Part shown: positions 44,284 to 53,185 of the stretch, in pieces | Layout of the letters: each line of letters opens with the position of its first letter | Numbering within the stretch: position 1 is the stretch's first letter | NCBI GenBank assembly: GCA_002839675.1 | Contig: PGYM01000002.1 | Location: 538,111 to 602,110 of the forward strand | Reading direction: 5' to 3' | Length of the DNA: 64,000 bases | DNA from: Methanomicrobiales archaeon HGW-Methanomicrobiales-1 | GTDB taxonomy: Archaea > Halobacteriota > Methanomicrobia > Methanomicrobiales > Methanospirillaceae | Program-made: the position numbers and the translations under genes | The notes under the pieces: model-generated | Seen by the model: the letters and a program-made list of their open reading frames with translations, nothing else | Database searches by the model: none | What the model was told of the DNA's origin: nothing

Positions 44284-45908
44284 ATTCCCGCCTCCTTTCG
44301 CTCGATACCGTCGCGGGATTGCGAGATGAATGTATGGCCAAAGGGTGAGGCTGTGGCCTCGTACTTCTGCTGCACATCCTTACGCACATGGGCGCCCCGG
44401 GACTCTTCCCGGATGAGTGCACTCCGGCAGATGAGCGAAGCGGTCAGGCACATGTTCTGCAGGATGCAGCATTCGGCAAGGTTCTGTGCAGATGCTGCGC
44501 GGATATTTGCAGTGGAAAGATGCGTGACAATCTTGAGCGTATCCCGCAGTTCAGCCGCAGTCCGGAATATGCCCGCCCCCTTCCACATCGCCTGCTGGAG
44601 CTTCACCCGCACTTCCGCCGGGTTCTCGGTTCCCGAAATGAACGCATCCAGACGGTCCTGCTGCTGTTCGACCTGCATCAGGTCGACTGACTTTTCCCGT
44701 CTCCCTGCACTACCGGCAGCCTGTCCCGCCCGCCTGCCGAAGACCTGGGTCTCGGCAAGCGCATTACCGCCAAGTCGGTTAGCGCCATGAACCCCTCCGG
44801 CAACTTCGCCGCAGGCATAGAGCCCGGTAACCGTGGTCTGGCATTCAGGAGTGATCCGCAGGCCGCCCATGATGTGATGGGCGGTAGGTGCGACTTCCAT
44901 GGGCTGGGTCCGGATATCCACACCGTATTTCAGGAACTGTTCGAGCATTACCGGCAACCGGGTCTCAATCTGTTCCCGGGGGAGGTGGGTGACATCGAGA
45001 TACACACCGCCGTTCTGGGTCCCCCTTCCGCTCTGGATTTCCGTGGCAATCGCGCGTGCAACGACATCACGGGTGGAGAGTTCCATGCGCTCGGGATCGT
45101 AATTCTGCATGAACCGCTCCCCCTTGTTGTTTTTGAGCAATCCACCTTCGCCGCGCACTGCTTCGGTAACAAGCCTCCCGCGGGCATCGTAAGGATAGAC
45201 AGCGCCGGTCGGGTGGAACTGGATCATCTCCATATCGATCAGTTCGGCGCCTGCCCGGTACCCCATCGCATACCCGTCACCGGTACCACTCGATGAGTTG
45301 GTGGAAATGTCATAGACTTTGGTACCGCCTCCGGTCGCAAGGATGGTGCTGTCGGCCGTAAGCAGCACAAACCTGCCCCTCTCATCCAGTGCCATTGCCC
45401 CACAGACTTCGTCCCCGTCACGAAGCAGGTCGATTACTGTATATTCCTGCATGAGCGTGACTTTGGTGCCGTCGAGCCGCTCCACAAGCGTGGTCATCAT
45501 CTCGTGGCCGGTCCGGTCTCCTGCATAGCAGGTTCGCGGGAACCGCTGGCCCCCGAACGGGCGCTGCGCGATCTCGTCATTCTCTGTGACATCGAATACC
45601 GCGCCCCATTTAACGAGATCTCCCATCCTCAACGGGGCTTCGTGGGCAAGAATCCGTACCAGTTCCGGATCATTGAGATATGCCCCGCCTTTGAGAGTGT
45701 CTTCGATATGGATCCCACAGGAGTCTGCCTCCCGCATGACCGCATTGTACCCGCCTTCTGCCATCGTGGTGCACCCACCTTTGCCCACGATGGTCTTTGA
45801 CACCAGCACTGTATCGCCGTGCTGCGAAGCTTCAATGGCAGCCCGAACGCCCGCTCCGCCGCTCCCGATCACCAGCACATGGCAGTCCACCACGTCATCT
45901 GCAAGCAT
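44280..45908 (-). CDS. tfrA: Thiol:fumarate reductase subunit A (flavoprotein)
   Basis: The 542-residue subunit reduces fumarate to succinate using covalent or bound FAD. It has VLVIGSGGAGVRAAIEASQHGD (residues 11-32), GKGGCTTMAEGGYNA near 41, HPTGAVYPYDARGRLVTEAVRGEGG near 230 with the active-site arginines, and HHIMGGLRI near 347 and ACGEVAGGVHGANRLGGNAL near 367. It precedes tfrB and diverges from the aspartate kinase gene over 59 bases. In methanogens this step supplies succinate for biosynthesis. Confidence 0.92.
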   Translation of the reverse strand: MLADDVVDCHVLVIGSGGAGVRAAIEASQHGDTVLVSKTIVGKGGCTTMAEGGYNAVMREADSCGIHIEDTLKGGAYLNDPELVRILAHEAPLRMGDLVKWGAVFDVTENDEIAQRPFGGQRFPRTCYAGDRTGHEMMTTLVERLDGTKVTLMQEYTVIDLLRDGDEVCGAMALDERGRFVLLTADSTILATGGGTKVYDISTNSSSGTGDGYAMGYRAGAELIDMEMIQFHPTGAVYPYDARGRLVTEAVRGEGGLLKNNKGERFMQNYDPERMELSTRDVVARAIATEIQSGRGTQNGGVYLDVTHLPREQIETRLPVMLEQFLKYGVDIRTQPMEVAPTAHHIMGGLRITPECQTTVTGLYACGEVAGGVHGANRLGGNALAETQVFGRRAGQAAGSAGRREKSVDLMQVEQQQDRLDAFISGTENPAEVRVKLQQAMWKGAGIFRTAAELRDTLKIVTHLSTANIRAASAQNLAECCILQNMCLTASLICRSALIREESRGAHVRKDVQQKYEATASPFGHTFISQSRDGIERKEAGI

Positions 45909-45967
45909 CTTATTATTCTGTGCGTCGCATAGTTACATAAATAGCACAGGAATAGCGTGAGAGAGCA

Positions 45968-47368
45968 ATGAGATTTTTAATGAAATTTGGCGGGACATCT
46001 GTTGCCGATGCCCAGTGCATCAAACGCGTAGTGGATATCCTTGAGCAGCACCACAAAGCCGGCGATGAACTGGCAGCTGTCGTATCTGCGCAGCGCGGAG
46101 TGACTGACCAACTCATCGAAATTGCCGGAAAACTCCCGACTGCAAAGGATGATACCGCAATCGCCCCGGTGATCCAGGCACTCAGCAAGCGGCATATGAC
46201 CACCCTTGAAGGCGCAGCACCCGCACATATCGCTGAAGTGGGAGCAGTGATCGACGAGCAGCTGATCCGCCTCCAGAGCATTCTCTTTGCTATCTACAAC
46301 CTGCGGGAACTCACCCCCCGTTCAAGGGATCACATCATCTCTTTCGGCGAACGGTTGCTCGCCCCGATCGTCGTTGCCGCTATTATCGAGCGGGGTATCC
46401 CCTCAACAGCCATGGACGGTTGTGAAGCAGGGATCCTCACTACCTCCCAGCACGGGGAATCCACTGCACTGCACGAGAGCGATGACCGGATAAAAACAAA
46501 GATCGCACCGATGCTCGGCAAGCAGATACCGGTGATCATGGGGTTCATGGGCTGCAACCATGAAGGAATACTTACAACGCTCGGCAGGAGCGGCTCTGAC
46601 TATTCCGCATCCATCATTGGCGCTGGCATCGATGCAGACGAGATCTGGATCTGGACTGACGTGGACGGCATCATGACCTGCGATCCCCGTGTAATCAACG
46701 ATGCACGGGTAATGCAGTCGCTCTCTTACCTTGAAGTTATGGAGCTCTCTTACTTCGGTGCGAAAGTGATGCACCCGCGTTCGATTGAACCGGCGATGCG
46801 TAAAAATATTCTCGTGCGGGTCAAGAACACCTTCAATCCCTCGCATCCCGGTACCATGATTGTCAGGAATGGCCAGCGGGATAACCGCGTGGTCAAGGCG
46901 CTCACCTATATCGACAGAGTCGGGGCTGTCAATATCAATGGCGCCCAGATGATCGGTCGTCCGGGTATTGCAAAGGCGATCTTCACCATCCTGGCGGACC
47001 ATGAAGTGAACGTGATGATGATCTCGCAGGGTTCGTCGGAAGCGAACATCTCGTTGATCGTCGACGAATCCCATCTTCCCGTTGCGGTAACCGCGCTTTC
47101 CGTACTGGTAAAGCAGGGAATCGTGCGCGAAGTCTCCCATAACCATGATGTCTGTGCTGTGGCTGTTGTCGGTGCCGGTATGGCAGGAGCCCCCGGTACG
47201 GGTGGCAGGATCTTTACTTCACTCGGTGCTGCGGGTGTCAACGTGATGATGATCTCGCAGGGCTCATCGGAAGCCAATATATCGTTTGTCGTCAGCCAGA
47301 GCGATGGCCCGCGTGCGGTGCGGGTACTCCACGACGAATTCTGTCTCTCGGAGGAATCAGATGAGTAA
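45968..47368 (+). CDS. Aspartate kinase with two ACT domains
   Basis: The 466-residue enzyme phosphorylates aspartate, the first step to lysine, threonine and methionine. The N-terminal MKFGGTSVADAQCI (residues 5-18), the IWTDVDGIMTCDPRVI segment near 228 and LSYLEVMELSYFGAKVMHP near 255 mark the kinase. Two ACT domains near 320-400 and 400-466 share the near-identical stretch VNVMMISQGSSEANIS and probably bind an inhibitor. The stop overlaps the purM start by 8 bases. Confidence 0.93.
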   Translation: MRFLMKFGGTSVADAQCIKRVVDILEQHHKAGDELAAVVSAQRGVTDQLIEIAGKLPTAKDDTAIAPVIQALSKRHMTTLEGAAPAHIAEVGAVIDEQLIRLQSILFAIYNLRELTPRSRDHIISFGERLLAPIVVAAIIERGIPSTAMDGCEAGILTTSQHGESTALHESDDRIKTKIAPMLGKQIPVIMGFMGCNHEGILTTLGRSGSDYSASIIGAGIDADEIWIWTDVDGIMTCDPRVINDARVMQSLSYLEVMELSYFGAKVMHPRSIEPAMRKNILVRVKNTFNPSHPGTMIVRNGQRDNRVVKALTYIDRVGAVNINGAQMIGRPGIAKAIFTILADHEVNVMMISQGSSEANISLIVDESHLPVAVTALSVLVKQGIVREVSHNHDVCAVAVVGAGMAGAPGTGGRIFTSLGAAGVNVMMISQGSSEANISFVVSQSDGPRAVRVLHDEFCLSEESDE

Positions 47369-48353
47369 TAACGCGTATAAGGATGCGGGAGTAGACATCG
47401 ATCTCGAAGCAACCGCGATCAAGTCCCTGATCAGCAATCTCACGTACCGGAGAAAAGGCAGCACTACCATGATGGGTGGCGTAGGACATTTTGCCGGCCT
47501 GATTGATTTCGGTGAACATGCGCTTGCCCTGACCACGGATGGCGTTGGCACGAAGATGCTGGTTGCCGACCAGATGGAAGACTGGAGCACGGTTGGCATC
47601 GACTGCATTGCGATGAATGTCAACGATCTCTACGTCATGAACGTAGAGCCCATTGCTTTCGTGGACTATATCGCAACCGACAAACTCTCCATTGAGAAGA
47701 TGGCCCAGATTGGTGTCGGGCTCAATGAGGGTGCGAAGCTGGCGAATATCGATATCGTTGGCGGGGAAACAGCCTCGCTCCGTGGTCTCGTCAACGGGCT
47801 TGATCTTGCCGGTACCTGTCTCGGGATGCAGAAGAAGGACAAAATAATATCCGGAGAAAAAATCCGACCCGGTGACAGGATCATCGGTGTCCCATCCACA
47901 GGTGTCCACAGCAACGGTCTCTCGCTCGCCCGCAACGTGGTGGAGAAGTATGCCGGGTATGATAAAAAGATGAAGAGCGGTAAGACATTTGGGGAAGAAC
48001 TGCTCACCCCTACCAGGATCTATCACGAGAGCCTGAAGGTTGCAGCATCCTGTACCGTGCATGGCATGTGCCATGTCACCGGGGGAGGGCTGCTCAACTT
48101 CAACCGGCTCAGTAAGTACGGGTTCCGGTTTGACACTCCGATCACCCCCCCCCAGATCTTCTCGTGGATACAGGAAGCCGGAGACATCACGGCAGCTGAG
48201 ATGTACCGCACCTTCAACATGGGTATGGGATTTGCCTATGTTGTGCCGGAAACGAGCGTTGCCTGCGTGCTTAAGATGGTGAACGGTGCACAGGTTGTAG
48301 GAACGGTTGTCAAAGAGCCCGGTGCGTGGCTGGGCGATCTGGAGATTGTTTAG
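47361..48353 (+). CDS. purM: AIR synthetase (phosphoribosylformylglycinamidine cyclo-ligase)
   Basis: PurM closes the imidazole ring in purine synthesis. The 330-residue protein has MMGGVGHFAGLID near residue 37, TTDGVGTKMLVAD near 61, NDLYVMNVEPIAFVDY near 90 and HVTGGGLLNFNRL near 236. I start at the ATG at 47361 with GGAGGA upstream; it overlaps the aspartate kinase stop by 8 bases, so the two are translationally coupled despite unrelated pathways. Confidence 0.95.
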   Translation: MSNNAYKDAGVDIDLEATAIKSLISNLTYRRKGSTTMMGGVGHFAGLIDFGEHALALTTDGVGTKMLVADQMEDWSTVGIDCIAMNVNDLYVMNVEPIAFVDYIATDKLSIEKMAQIGVGLNEGAKLANIDIVGGETASLRGLVNGLDLAGTCLGMQKKDKIISGEKIRPGDRIIGVPSTGVHSNGLSLARNVVEKYAGYDKKMKSGKTFGEELLTPTRIYHESLKVAASCTVHGMCHVTGGGLLNFNRLSKYGFRFDTPITPPQIFSWIQEAGDITAAEMYRTFNMGMGFAYVVPETSVACVLKMVNGAQVVGTVVKEPGAWLGDLEIV

Positions 48354-48412
48354 ACTCTGCAGATACGAAATTTTTTTTAATATTATTATTTATTTAAAAA
48401 CAGGAATCAGTT

Positions 48413-48946
48413 TTAACCGTCCGGCTCCGGCTCAACCGTATAGGTGCTCTTCTCTGCATCATCTGAAACGATCGCACTATTGCCCGACGGATCTTCAAGA
48501 ATGATGGTAACCGGCAGTTCCCCGCTTTTCACCTGAGCAATTTTTTCGAGAAGGACACGGGCGTTTTCCCGTTCATCATCATCCCCGCCAATTATCGCTG
48601 ATCCTACTGCCTGCACAATGCGGTCCAGCACTCCTTCTATATTGGACACAAAACCCTGGCAGGTGGGGCCGGGATCGATCCGTACCCCCAGTTCCGGGAT
48701 CTCGATTGCGGCACTCATGCTCCGCACAATACGGACCGAGAGATCCTCCTGTCGGGAAGTCCGGAACACATACCTCATTGGCTCACCGTGTTTGAGCATC
48801 TGGGTATCGGTGAATTTGTAACCGCACGACGGACAGACCGCAGAAATAATGAGAATATCAGAAAAAAAGGGAATATTTTCTGTTGTATAGACGTATTCTA
48901 TTTCAGAGTTGCACGTTGGGCATGGACCCGGAATGACTTTTCGCAA
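48413..48946 (-). CDS. ZPR1-like zinc-finger protein
   Basis: The 177-residue protein has a CPTCNSEIEYVY / AVCPSCGYKFTD zinc finger (residues 9-45) followed by a GEPMRYVFRTSRQEDLSVRIVRS segment, the pattern of archaeal ZPR1-type proteins. The eukaryotic homologue binds translation factor eEF1A. Its start is two bases after the SepF stop, so sepF and this gene are cotranscribed. Confidence 0.85.
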   Translation of the reverse strand: MRKVIPGPCPTCNSEIEYVYTTENIPFFSDILIISAVCPSCGYKFTDTQMLKHGEPMRYVFRTSRQEDLSVRIVRSMSAAIEIPELGVRIDPGPTCQGFVSNIEGVLDRIVQAVGSAIIGGDDDERENARVLLEKIAQVKSGELPVTIILEDPSGNSAIVSDDAEKSTYTVEPEPDG

Positions 48947-48948
48947 CG

Positions 48949-49317
48949 TTATGCCCCGCCGATCTTATCGCGCGAGATCTTCACGGACATTGGTGTGAGT
49001 ACTACGTAGCGCTGGTCCCCAAGACCAATGATATCGCCATTAACGTCCTTTGCCACTTCTTTTAAGTCCTTTAACACACGCTCGTAGGAAATCTTGTCCA
49101 TCTTGAGCCGGGAGATATCGACGATCACGATATTGCCGCTGTAGACCTCGTCCTTGATCCGGGGGGTGTCTTTTAAGTCGGTGATTGTGGCGATTTTTAC
49201 GAGCAGGGCGGGAGATCCGGCACCATGTTCTTCATAGGATGCCAGATCGAGTTCCATATAGTCATCGTCCGAACTTCCGGAACTCTTGCCAAGGAGCGTG
49301 TCTATGATCTTAACCAT
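48949..49317 (-). CDS. sepF: Cell division protein SepF
   Basis: The 122-residue protein is archaeal SepF, which anchors FtsZ to the membrane during division. The N-terminal MVKIIDTLLGK can form an amphipathic membrane-binding helix, a disordered acidic linker follows, and the core YSGNIVIVDISRLKMDK (about 60-76) with GLGDQRYVVLTP near 99 is the FtsZ-binding fold. Length is typical. Confidence 0.9.
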   Translation of the reverse strand: MVKIIDTLLGKSSGSSDDDYMELDLASYEEHGAGSPALLVKIATITDLKDTPRIKDEVYSGNIVIVDISRLKMDKISYERVLKDLKEVAKDVNGDIIGLGDQRYVVLTPMSVKISRDKIGGA

Positions 49318-49439
49318 AAAAAAACTGTATGGTGAAAATTATTTAATAGTATCTATTTTGAAACCGATAATCACGGTTTTACCCGGGAAAAAAAGGGAAA
49401 ACGACCGTTTCCCGCATCCGGTTGTTACAGTCAGTCCGG

Positions 49440-49937
49440 TCAGATCTCCATGTTCCAGATCTCATCTCCGACGTGATGGAACTTTTTTACCATTTTTCCT
49501 GCTGTGCTGGCACGCATAGCGGGCGCATCGAACAGGGCAATTCCAATGGCCAGCGGCTTACCGTGCCGCTCATCCACGATCTGGACGGGGGCGTTTGCCT
49601 TCACGTCATCAGTGACCGCTACAATGCCCGGTCGCATGATATCTGCCCCGTTTACTACATAGGGGATTGCGCCTGCATCAACAGTCACCCTGCGCTCCGG
49701 AAACGGGCACTGCACCGCCCCTTTAAGCGTGGGAAATGTCCAATCCCCGGTATCCATCAAAAGCGGTTTTTTATGGACCATGTACAGGGAGACATCTGCA
49801 TTTGTCTCGAGGACTTCGATCATATCTCCCCGGAAGAGATCGGATGAAATTCCGATCTGCTCAGCAAGGCGGGTGAGGAGTTCCTGTCCCTGACTTTTCC
49901 TGATGGAGTGGCGTTTCTTTACAATAATCTTTTTCAT
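49440..49937 (-). CDS. PUA-domain RNA-binding protein (MCT-1-like)
   Basis: The 165-residue protein begins with a basic RKSQGQELLTRL helix region (residues 13-24) and ends with a PUA domain (about 80-155: RVTVDAGAIPYVVNGADIMRPGIV, GKPLAIGIALFDAP). The layout matches the MCT-1/Tma20-type proteins of archaea, which bind RNA or tRNA at initiation. A specific target is not shown by sequence. Confidence 0.85.
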   Translation of the reverse strand: MKKIIVKKRHSIRKSQGQELLTRLAEQIGISSDLFRGDMIEVLETNADVSLYMVHKKPLLMDTGDWTFPTLKGAVQCPFPERRVTVDAGAIPYVVNGADIMRPGIVAVTDDVKANAPVQIVDERHGKPLAIGIALFDAPAMRASTAGKMVKKFHHVGDEIWNMEI

Positions 49938-50012
49938 TGTTCCGCTCGTACATTCATCCCTCCCGCTAAAAAATTATTTGCATGGGTAATGCATGGGGAA
50001 AATGCGGGAATT

Positions 50013-50058
50013 GCAGTCTGGACTGCTGTGCGTTTTCTCCCTCAGGATAGGGAGAAAA
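50013..50058. promoter_or_regulatory. Two hairpins upstream of the SmAP operon
   Basis: GCAGTC and GACTGC pair around two bases at 50013-50026. Then TTTTCTCCCT (50033-50042) and AGGGAGAAAA (50049-50058) form a perfect ten-base stem with a six-base loop. Both lie before the likely SmAP TATA box, between the divergent PUA and SmAP genes. They could be an operator or a small RNA. Confidence 0.55.
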
Positions 50059-50108
50059 ATGCTTGGAATGATGCCGATTTACGGTATGTTTAAGTAACCT
50101 GCTCGCAC

Positions 50109-50118
50109 ATTTATATTA
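50109..50118 (+). promoter_or_regulatory. TATA box of the SmAP-L37e-purF operon
   Basis: TTTATATTA lies about 34 bases before the SmAP start codon, the spacing expected for an archaeal TATA box with a short leader. Confidence 0.5.
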
Positions 50119-50147
50119 CTCCAGAGCGATGGTAACAAGGTATTGTT

Positions 50148-50378
50148 ATGACCAAAAGGCCGTTGGATATTTTAGATCTGGTGCTGAACCGTCAGCCCGT
50201 TATCGTGTCTCTCAAAGGTGGGAGAGAAATCCGTGGAGTACTCCAGGGATATGATGTTCATATGAATCTCGTGCTCGACAAAGCCGAAGAGACAGAGAAC
50301 GGACAAATCAAAAAAGTAGGTACGCTTATCGTCCGTGGCGATAATGTGATCTATATATCCCCATCATTGGAACAATAA
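50148..50378 (+). CDS. Archaeal Sm-like (Lsm) RNA-binding protein
   Basis: The 76-residue protein forms heptameric Sm rings that bind U-rich RNA. The Sm1 motif is [26 protein letters not shown] (about residues 18-43) and Sm2 is [12 protein letters not shown] near 60. It is followed by L37e, an arrangement conserved across archaea. Confidence 0.95.
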   Translation: MTKRPLDILDLVLNRQPVIVSLKGGREIRGVLQGYDVHMNLVLDKAEETENGQIKKVGTLIVRGDNVIYISPSLEQ

Positions 50379-50389
50379 GGTGAAGTAAC

Positions 50390-50572
50390 ATGACAAAAGG
50401 CACTCCATCAATGGGAAAGATGAACAAGAAGACCCATGTCACCTGCCGGAGATGTGGGAAAGTTTCTTTTCACGCCCAGAAGAAAGAATGCTCTGCCTGT
50501 GGTTTTGGCAGAAGCACCCGAATACTCAGCTACAGATGGCACACTAAGAGACCAAAAATCCCAACGCATTAA
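50390..50572 (+). CDS. rpl37e: Ribosomal protein L37e
   Basis: The 60-residue ribosomal protein has the [15 protein letters not shown] start and two CX2C knuckles, CRRCGKVSF and CSACGFG (about 19-40), that bind zinc, and a basic C-terminus. A GGTGA ribosome site precedes the ATG. It lies 11 bases after SmAP and 13 before purF. Confidence 0.96.
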   Translation: MTKGTPSMGKMNKKTHVTCRRCGKVSFHAQKKECSACGFGRSTRILSYRWHTKRPKIPTH

Positions 50573-50585
50573 TTAGAGTTGTACT

Positions 50586-52013
50586 ATGTGTGGTATCGTT
50601 GGCATCGTGGATGCTGGCGGTGCAGCCATCCAGCTCTATTATGCCCTATATGCTCTCCAGCATCGCGGGCAGGAAAGCGCCGGGATTTCCACGTTTGATG
50701 GCCTGAACCTCCAGAAATTCAAGGGGCAGGGCCTTGTCGCCGATGTTTTTTCTACGACTGTTTTATCAGATCTGAAAGGTTCGGCCGGAATCGGCCATGT
50801 ACGGTATCCTACAACGGGTGCGAATCTTCCTGAAAATATCCAGCCGCTCAACTTCCAGTTCAAGGACCATTTCATCTCGATCGCCCACAACGGGAACCTG
50901 GTCAATACCGCAGAACTCAGGGCTGAGTTCGAGCAGACGGGGCAACTCTTTATCACCACCACTGATACCGAGATCATTGCAAAGATCTTAATCAACGAGA
51001 TCAGCAACGCGGGCTGCGTTGAGGATGCCGTTCATCTCTGTATGCGCAAACTCCGTGGTTCGTATTCGATAGTGATGATGATCGATGGGATCATCTATGC
51101 TTTCAGGGATCCGCTGGGCATCAAGCCGTTCTGTATAGGAAAGACCGAGAACGGCTACATGGTCGCATCCGAAAGTGTTGCAATCGATGCGCTCAGTGCA
51201 AAGCTCATCCGTGATGTAAAACCCGGGGAACTGATCCGGATCGATGCGGATGGGGTAAAATGCACCCAGATCGCGGTGGCCGGTAAACGGGCGCACTGCA
51301 TCTTTGAATACATCTATTTTGCCCGGGCAGATTCGATCATCGACGGTGTGCTGGTGTATACTGTGCGCCGTCAGATTGGCCAGAAACTCTTTGAAGAAGA
51401 TCCCGTAAAGGCCGATTCCGTTTGTTCGGTCCCTGACTCCGGGACTGCGTATGCGATCGGGTACGCAGAAGCGTCAAAGATCCCCTTCGTTGAGTCCCTG
51501 ATGAAGAACCGGTACATGGGACGTACTTTCATCATGCCCTCCCAGAAGGAGCGGGAGAAAGCGGTCCGGATCAAGCTCAATCCCATACCGGCGCACCTGA
51601 TGAATAAGTCCATCGTCCTGATTGACGACAGCATTGTGCGGGGTACTACCTCGAAACGGATTATCGAGATGATGCGTGACGCCGGGGCCCGTGAAATCCA
51701 TATGCGTATCGGTTCTCCGGCTATCAAGGCGCCCTGCTATCTTGGCGTGGATATGCCAACCCGTGAAGAGCTGATCGCGAGCAACCGGATCGAAGAAGAA
51801 GTCCGGCACAGCATCACCGCAACATCCCTTCACCACGTCTCGCTCGATGCGCTGGTAGAGGCGATTGGTATTGGGCAGGAGGATCTCTGTACTGGCTGTC
51901 TCACGGGTTGTTACCCGGTGCAGATTGATGGCGAACATACCAAGGCCCGGCAGATTGATTTTGTGGATGGAACCTACCAGTCCAAGCTCGGTACGTTTGA
52001 AGCCGAGATCTGA
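50586..52013 (+). CDS. purF: Amidophosphoribosyltransferase
   Basis: PurF makes phosphoribosylamine, the first committed step of purine synthesis. The 475-residue protein has the N-terminal nucleophile right after the initiator methionine (MCGIVGIVD, Cys2), so the start is certain. The PRPP-binding loop is VLIDDSIVRGTTSKRIIEMM near residue 342, and cysteines in the C-terminal part (CTGCLTGCYPVQ near 440) suggest the iron-sulfur cluster of the B. subtilis type. It is downstream of L37e. Confidence 0.96.
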   Translation: MCGIVGIVDAGGAAIQLYYALYALQHRGQESAGISTFDGLNLQKFKGQGLVADVFSTTVLSDLKGSAGIGHVRYPTTGANLPENIQPLNFQFKDHFISIAHNGNLVNTAELRAEFEQTGQLFITTTDTEIIAKILINEISNAGCVEDAVHLCMRKLRGSYSIVMMIDGIIYAFRDPLGIKPFCIGKTENGYMVASESVAIDALSAKLIRDVKPGELIRIDADGVKCTQIAVAGKRAHCIFEYIYFARADSIIDGVLVYTVRRQIGQKLFEEDPVKADSVCSVPDSGTAYAIGYAEASKIPFVESLMKNRYMGRTFIMPSQKEREKAVRIKLNPIPAHLMNKSIVLIDDSIVRGTTSKRIIEMMRDAGAREIHMRIGSPAIKAPCYLGVDMPTREELIASNRIEEEVRHSITATSLHHVSLDALVEAIGIGQEDLCTGCLTGCYPVQIDGEHTKARQIDFVDGTYQSKLGTFEAEI

Positions 52014-52112
52014 ATGAACTCCCATTATGTGTGCAATAAGGACCGTATTGATTCGGTTCTCACCTGTTTTTCCCTACACTCTTAAGAGAAAAGATTGGTT
52101 TTTTATGTTCCA

Positions 52113-52135
52113 GTTTCCCCTTCTTTTTGGGAAAC
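52113..52135. terminator. Hairpin between convergent genes
   Basis: GTTTCCC and GGGAAAC form a seven-base stem around a T-rich loop between the converging purF and CcdA-like genes. It could terminate either transcript. Confidence 0.35.
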
Positions 52136-52140
52136 GGTGG

Positions 52141-52806
52141 CTACTGGAACGCAAGGTACAGGAAATATATCCCGATAAAAACGATCATCACGCCAATGAT
52201 CCTGTCAAATGCATCGCCGCTCAGCCGTGCGGCATCCTTGATCTTTTTTCCAAGCGCCCCACCCAGCGAGCTGATCACAATCAAGGGGATGGAAAGTCCC
52301 ACCGCATAGACAAGGATGGTGAAAAAACCCTGGACTGCTGTCTGGTAGAGTGCAATATAGGTCAGCACGATGAGCAGCATGGGGGCTCCCCGGCCTACCG
52401 TGATTGCCCCGAAAGAGAGCCCCAGCAGGAATGCACCGGTGACCGTGTAGGATGTGGGCACTTTAAAGAAATTGAAGATGCTTCTTATTGGCGGCTTGTA
52501 CACATGGAGGAGCTGGAGTCCCATCAGGGTAAGCAGCACACCCCCGATTGCCCATGCGATAGTGCTGTTAAGGAACAGGAGGTATTTGCCGATATAGCCC
52601 GCGATTACTCCCAGTGGCAGGAGTATGAGGATCGTGCCGAAACAGAACGAAACCGTCAGTTTGAGGATATTGAGAAAAGACAGCCGGGTGTTCCCACTGG
52701 TCAGGTACCCTATCAGTCCCAGGCATAATACGCTGTTGCAGGGACAGATACCAGCGATAAGGCCGAATATGAAGATGCCTGCGATGGAGGGATCGAGGGT
52801 AGCCAT
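52141..52806 (-). CDS. CcdA/TauE-like membrane protein
   Basis: The 221-residue protein has about six membrane helices and an early GICPCNSVLCLGLIGYL segment (residues 19-35), whose cysteines resemble the redox-active pair of CcdA-type thiol transporters. The second half has GLSFGAITVGRGAPMLLIVLT near 129, where CcdA would have a second cysteine but none is seen. Reductant transfer is possible; sulfite or metal export by the related TauE/SafE group cannot be excluded. Confidence 0.7.
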   Translation of the reverse strand: MATLDPSIAGIFIFGLIAGICPCNSVLCLGLIGYLTSGNTRLSFLNILKLTVSFCFGTILILLPLGVIAGYIGKYLLFLNSTIAWAIGGVLLTLMGLQLLHVYKPPIRSIFNFFKVPTSYTVTGAFLLGLSFGAITVGRGAPMLLIVLTYIALYQTAVQGFFTILVYAVGLSIPLIVISSLGGALGKKIKDAARLSGDAFDRIIGVMIVFIGIYFLYLAFQ

Positions 52807-53126
52807 CTCTGAAAAGATTGGGGTTGTAATGAATAAGAGTTGTGGATTACATTAGTCACATGATCGTGGCGGTTGACACAGGAATGCTGTATGGGGGCGG
52901 CGTGTAGGGGTTGGGAAAGATCTGTCCATCCTGCATCGCGGAGCCGGTACCGCTTCCCCATGTCCAGCACGATCCCCCGGATGCTATGCAAACTGTCTTT
53001 TCACAGGAAACGCCTTTTGTTGCGGGTGTGATGATTCTGGTTCAGGCACACCGCTCGCGTAAACTCTTCGTATCCTCTGGGTACATTCAGTCATTCGTGT
53101 TATTTTTGTCATCTGCGAATGGTTTC
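52807..53126. other. Gene-free interval before the TPR gene
   Basis: I see no convincing gene. A minus-strand frame spanning 52713-52991 overlaps the CcdA-like gene and lacks recognisable protein features. Confidence 0.4.
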
Positions 53127-53136
53127 CATATAAAAA
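53127..53136 (+). promoter_or_regulatory. Likely TATA box of the TPR gene
   Basis: CATATAAAAA stands about 55 bases upstream of the TPR start codon, allowing a leader of roughly 25-30 bases. Confidence 0.4.
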
Positions 53137-53185
53137 CAAAGACGCAAATATCAATAGGAAATAACAATCTTTCACGGAACCCGTT

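Noticed and set aside
47000-47300. DNA repeat inside the aspartate kinase gene
   Set aside because: The near-identical stretches are the two ACT domains of one protein, a normal family feature.
52713-52991. Minus-strand frame of 92 codons
   Set aside because: It overlaps the CcdA-like gene and shows no protein-like pattern or ribosome site.
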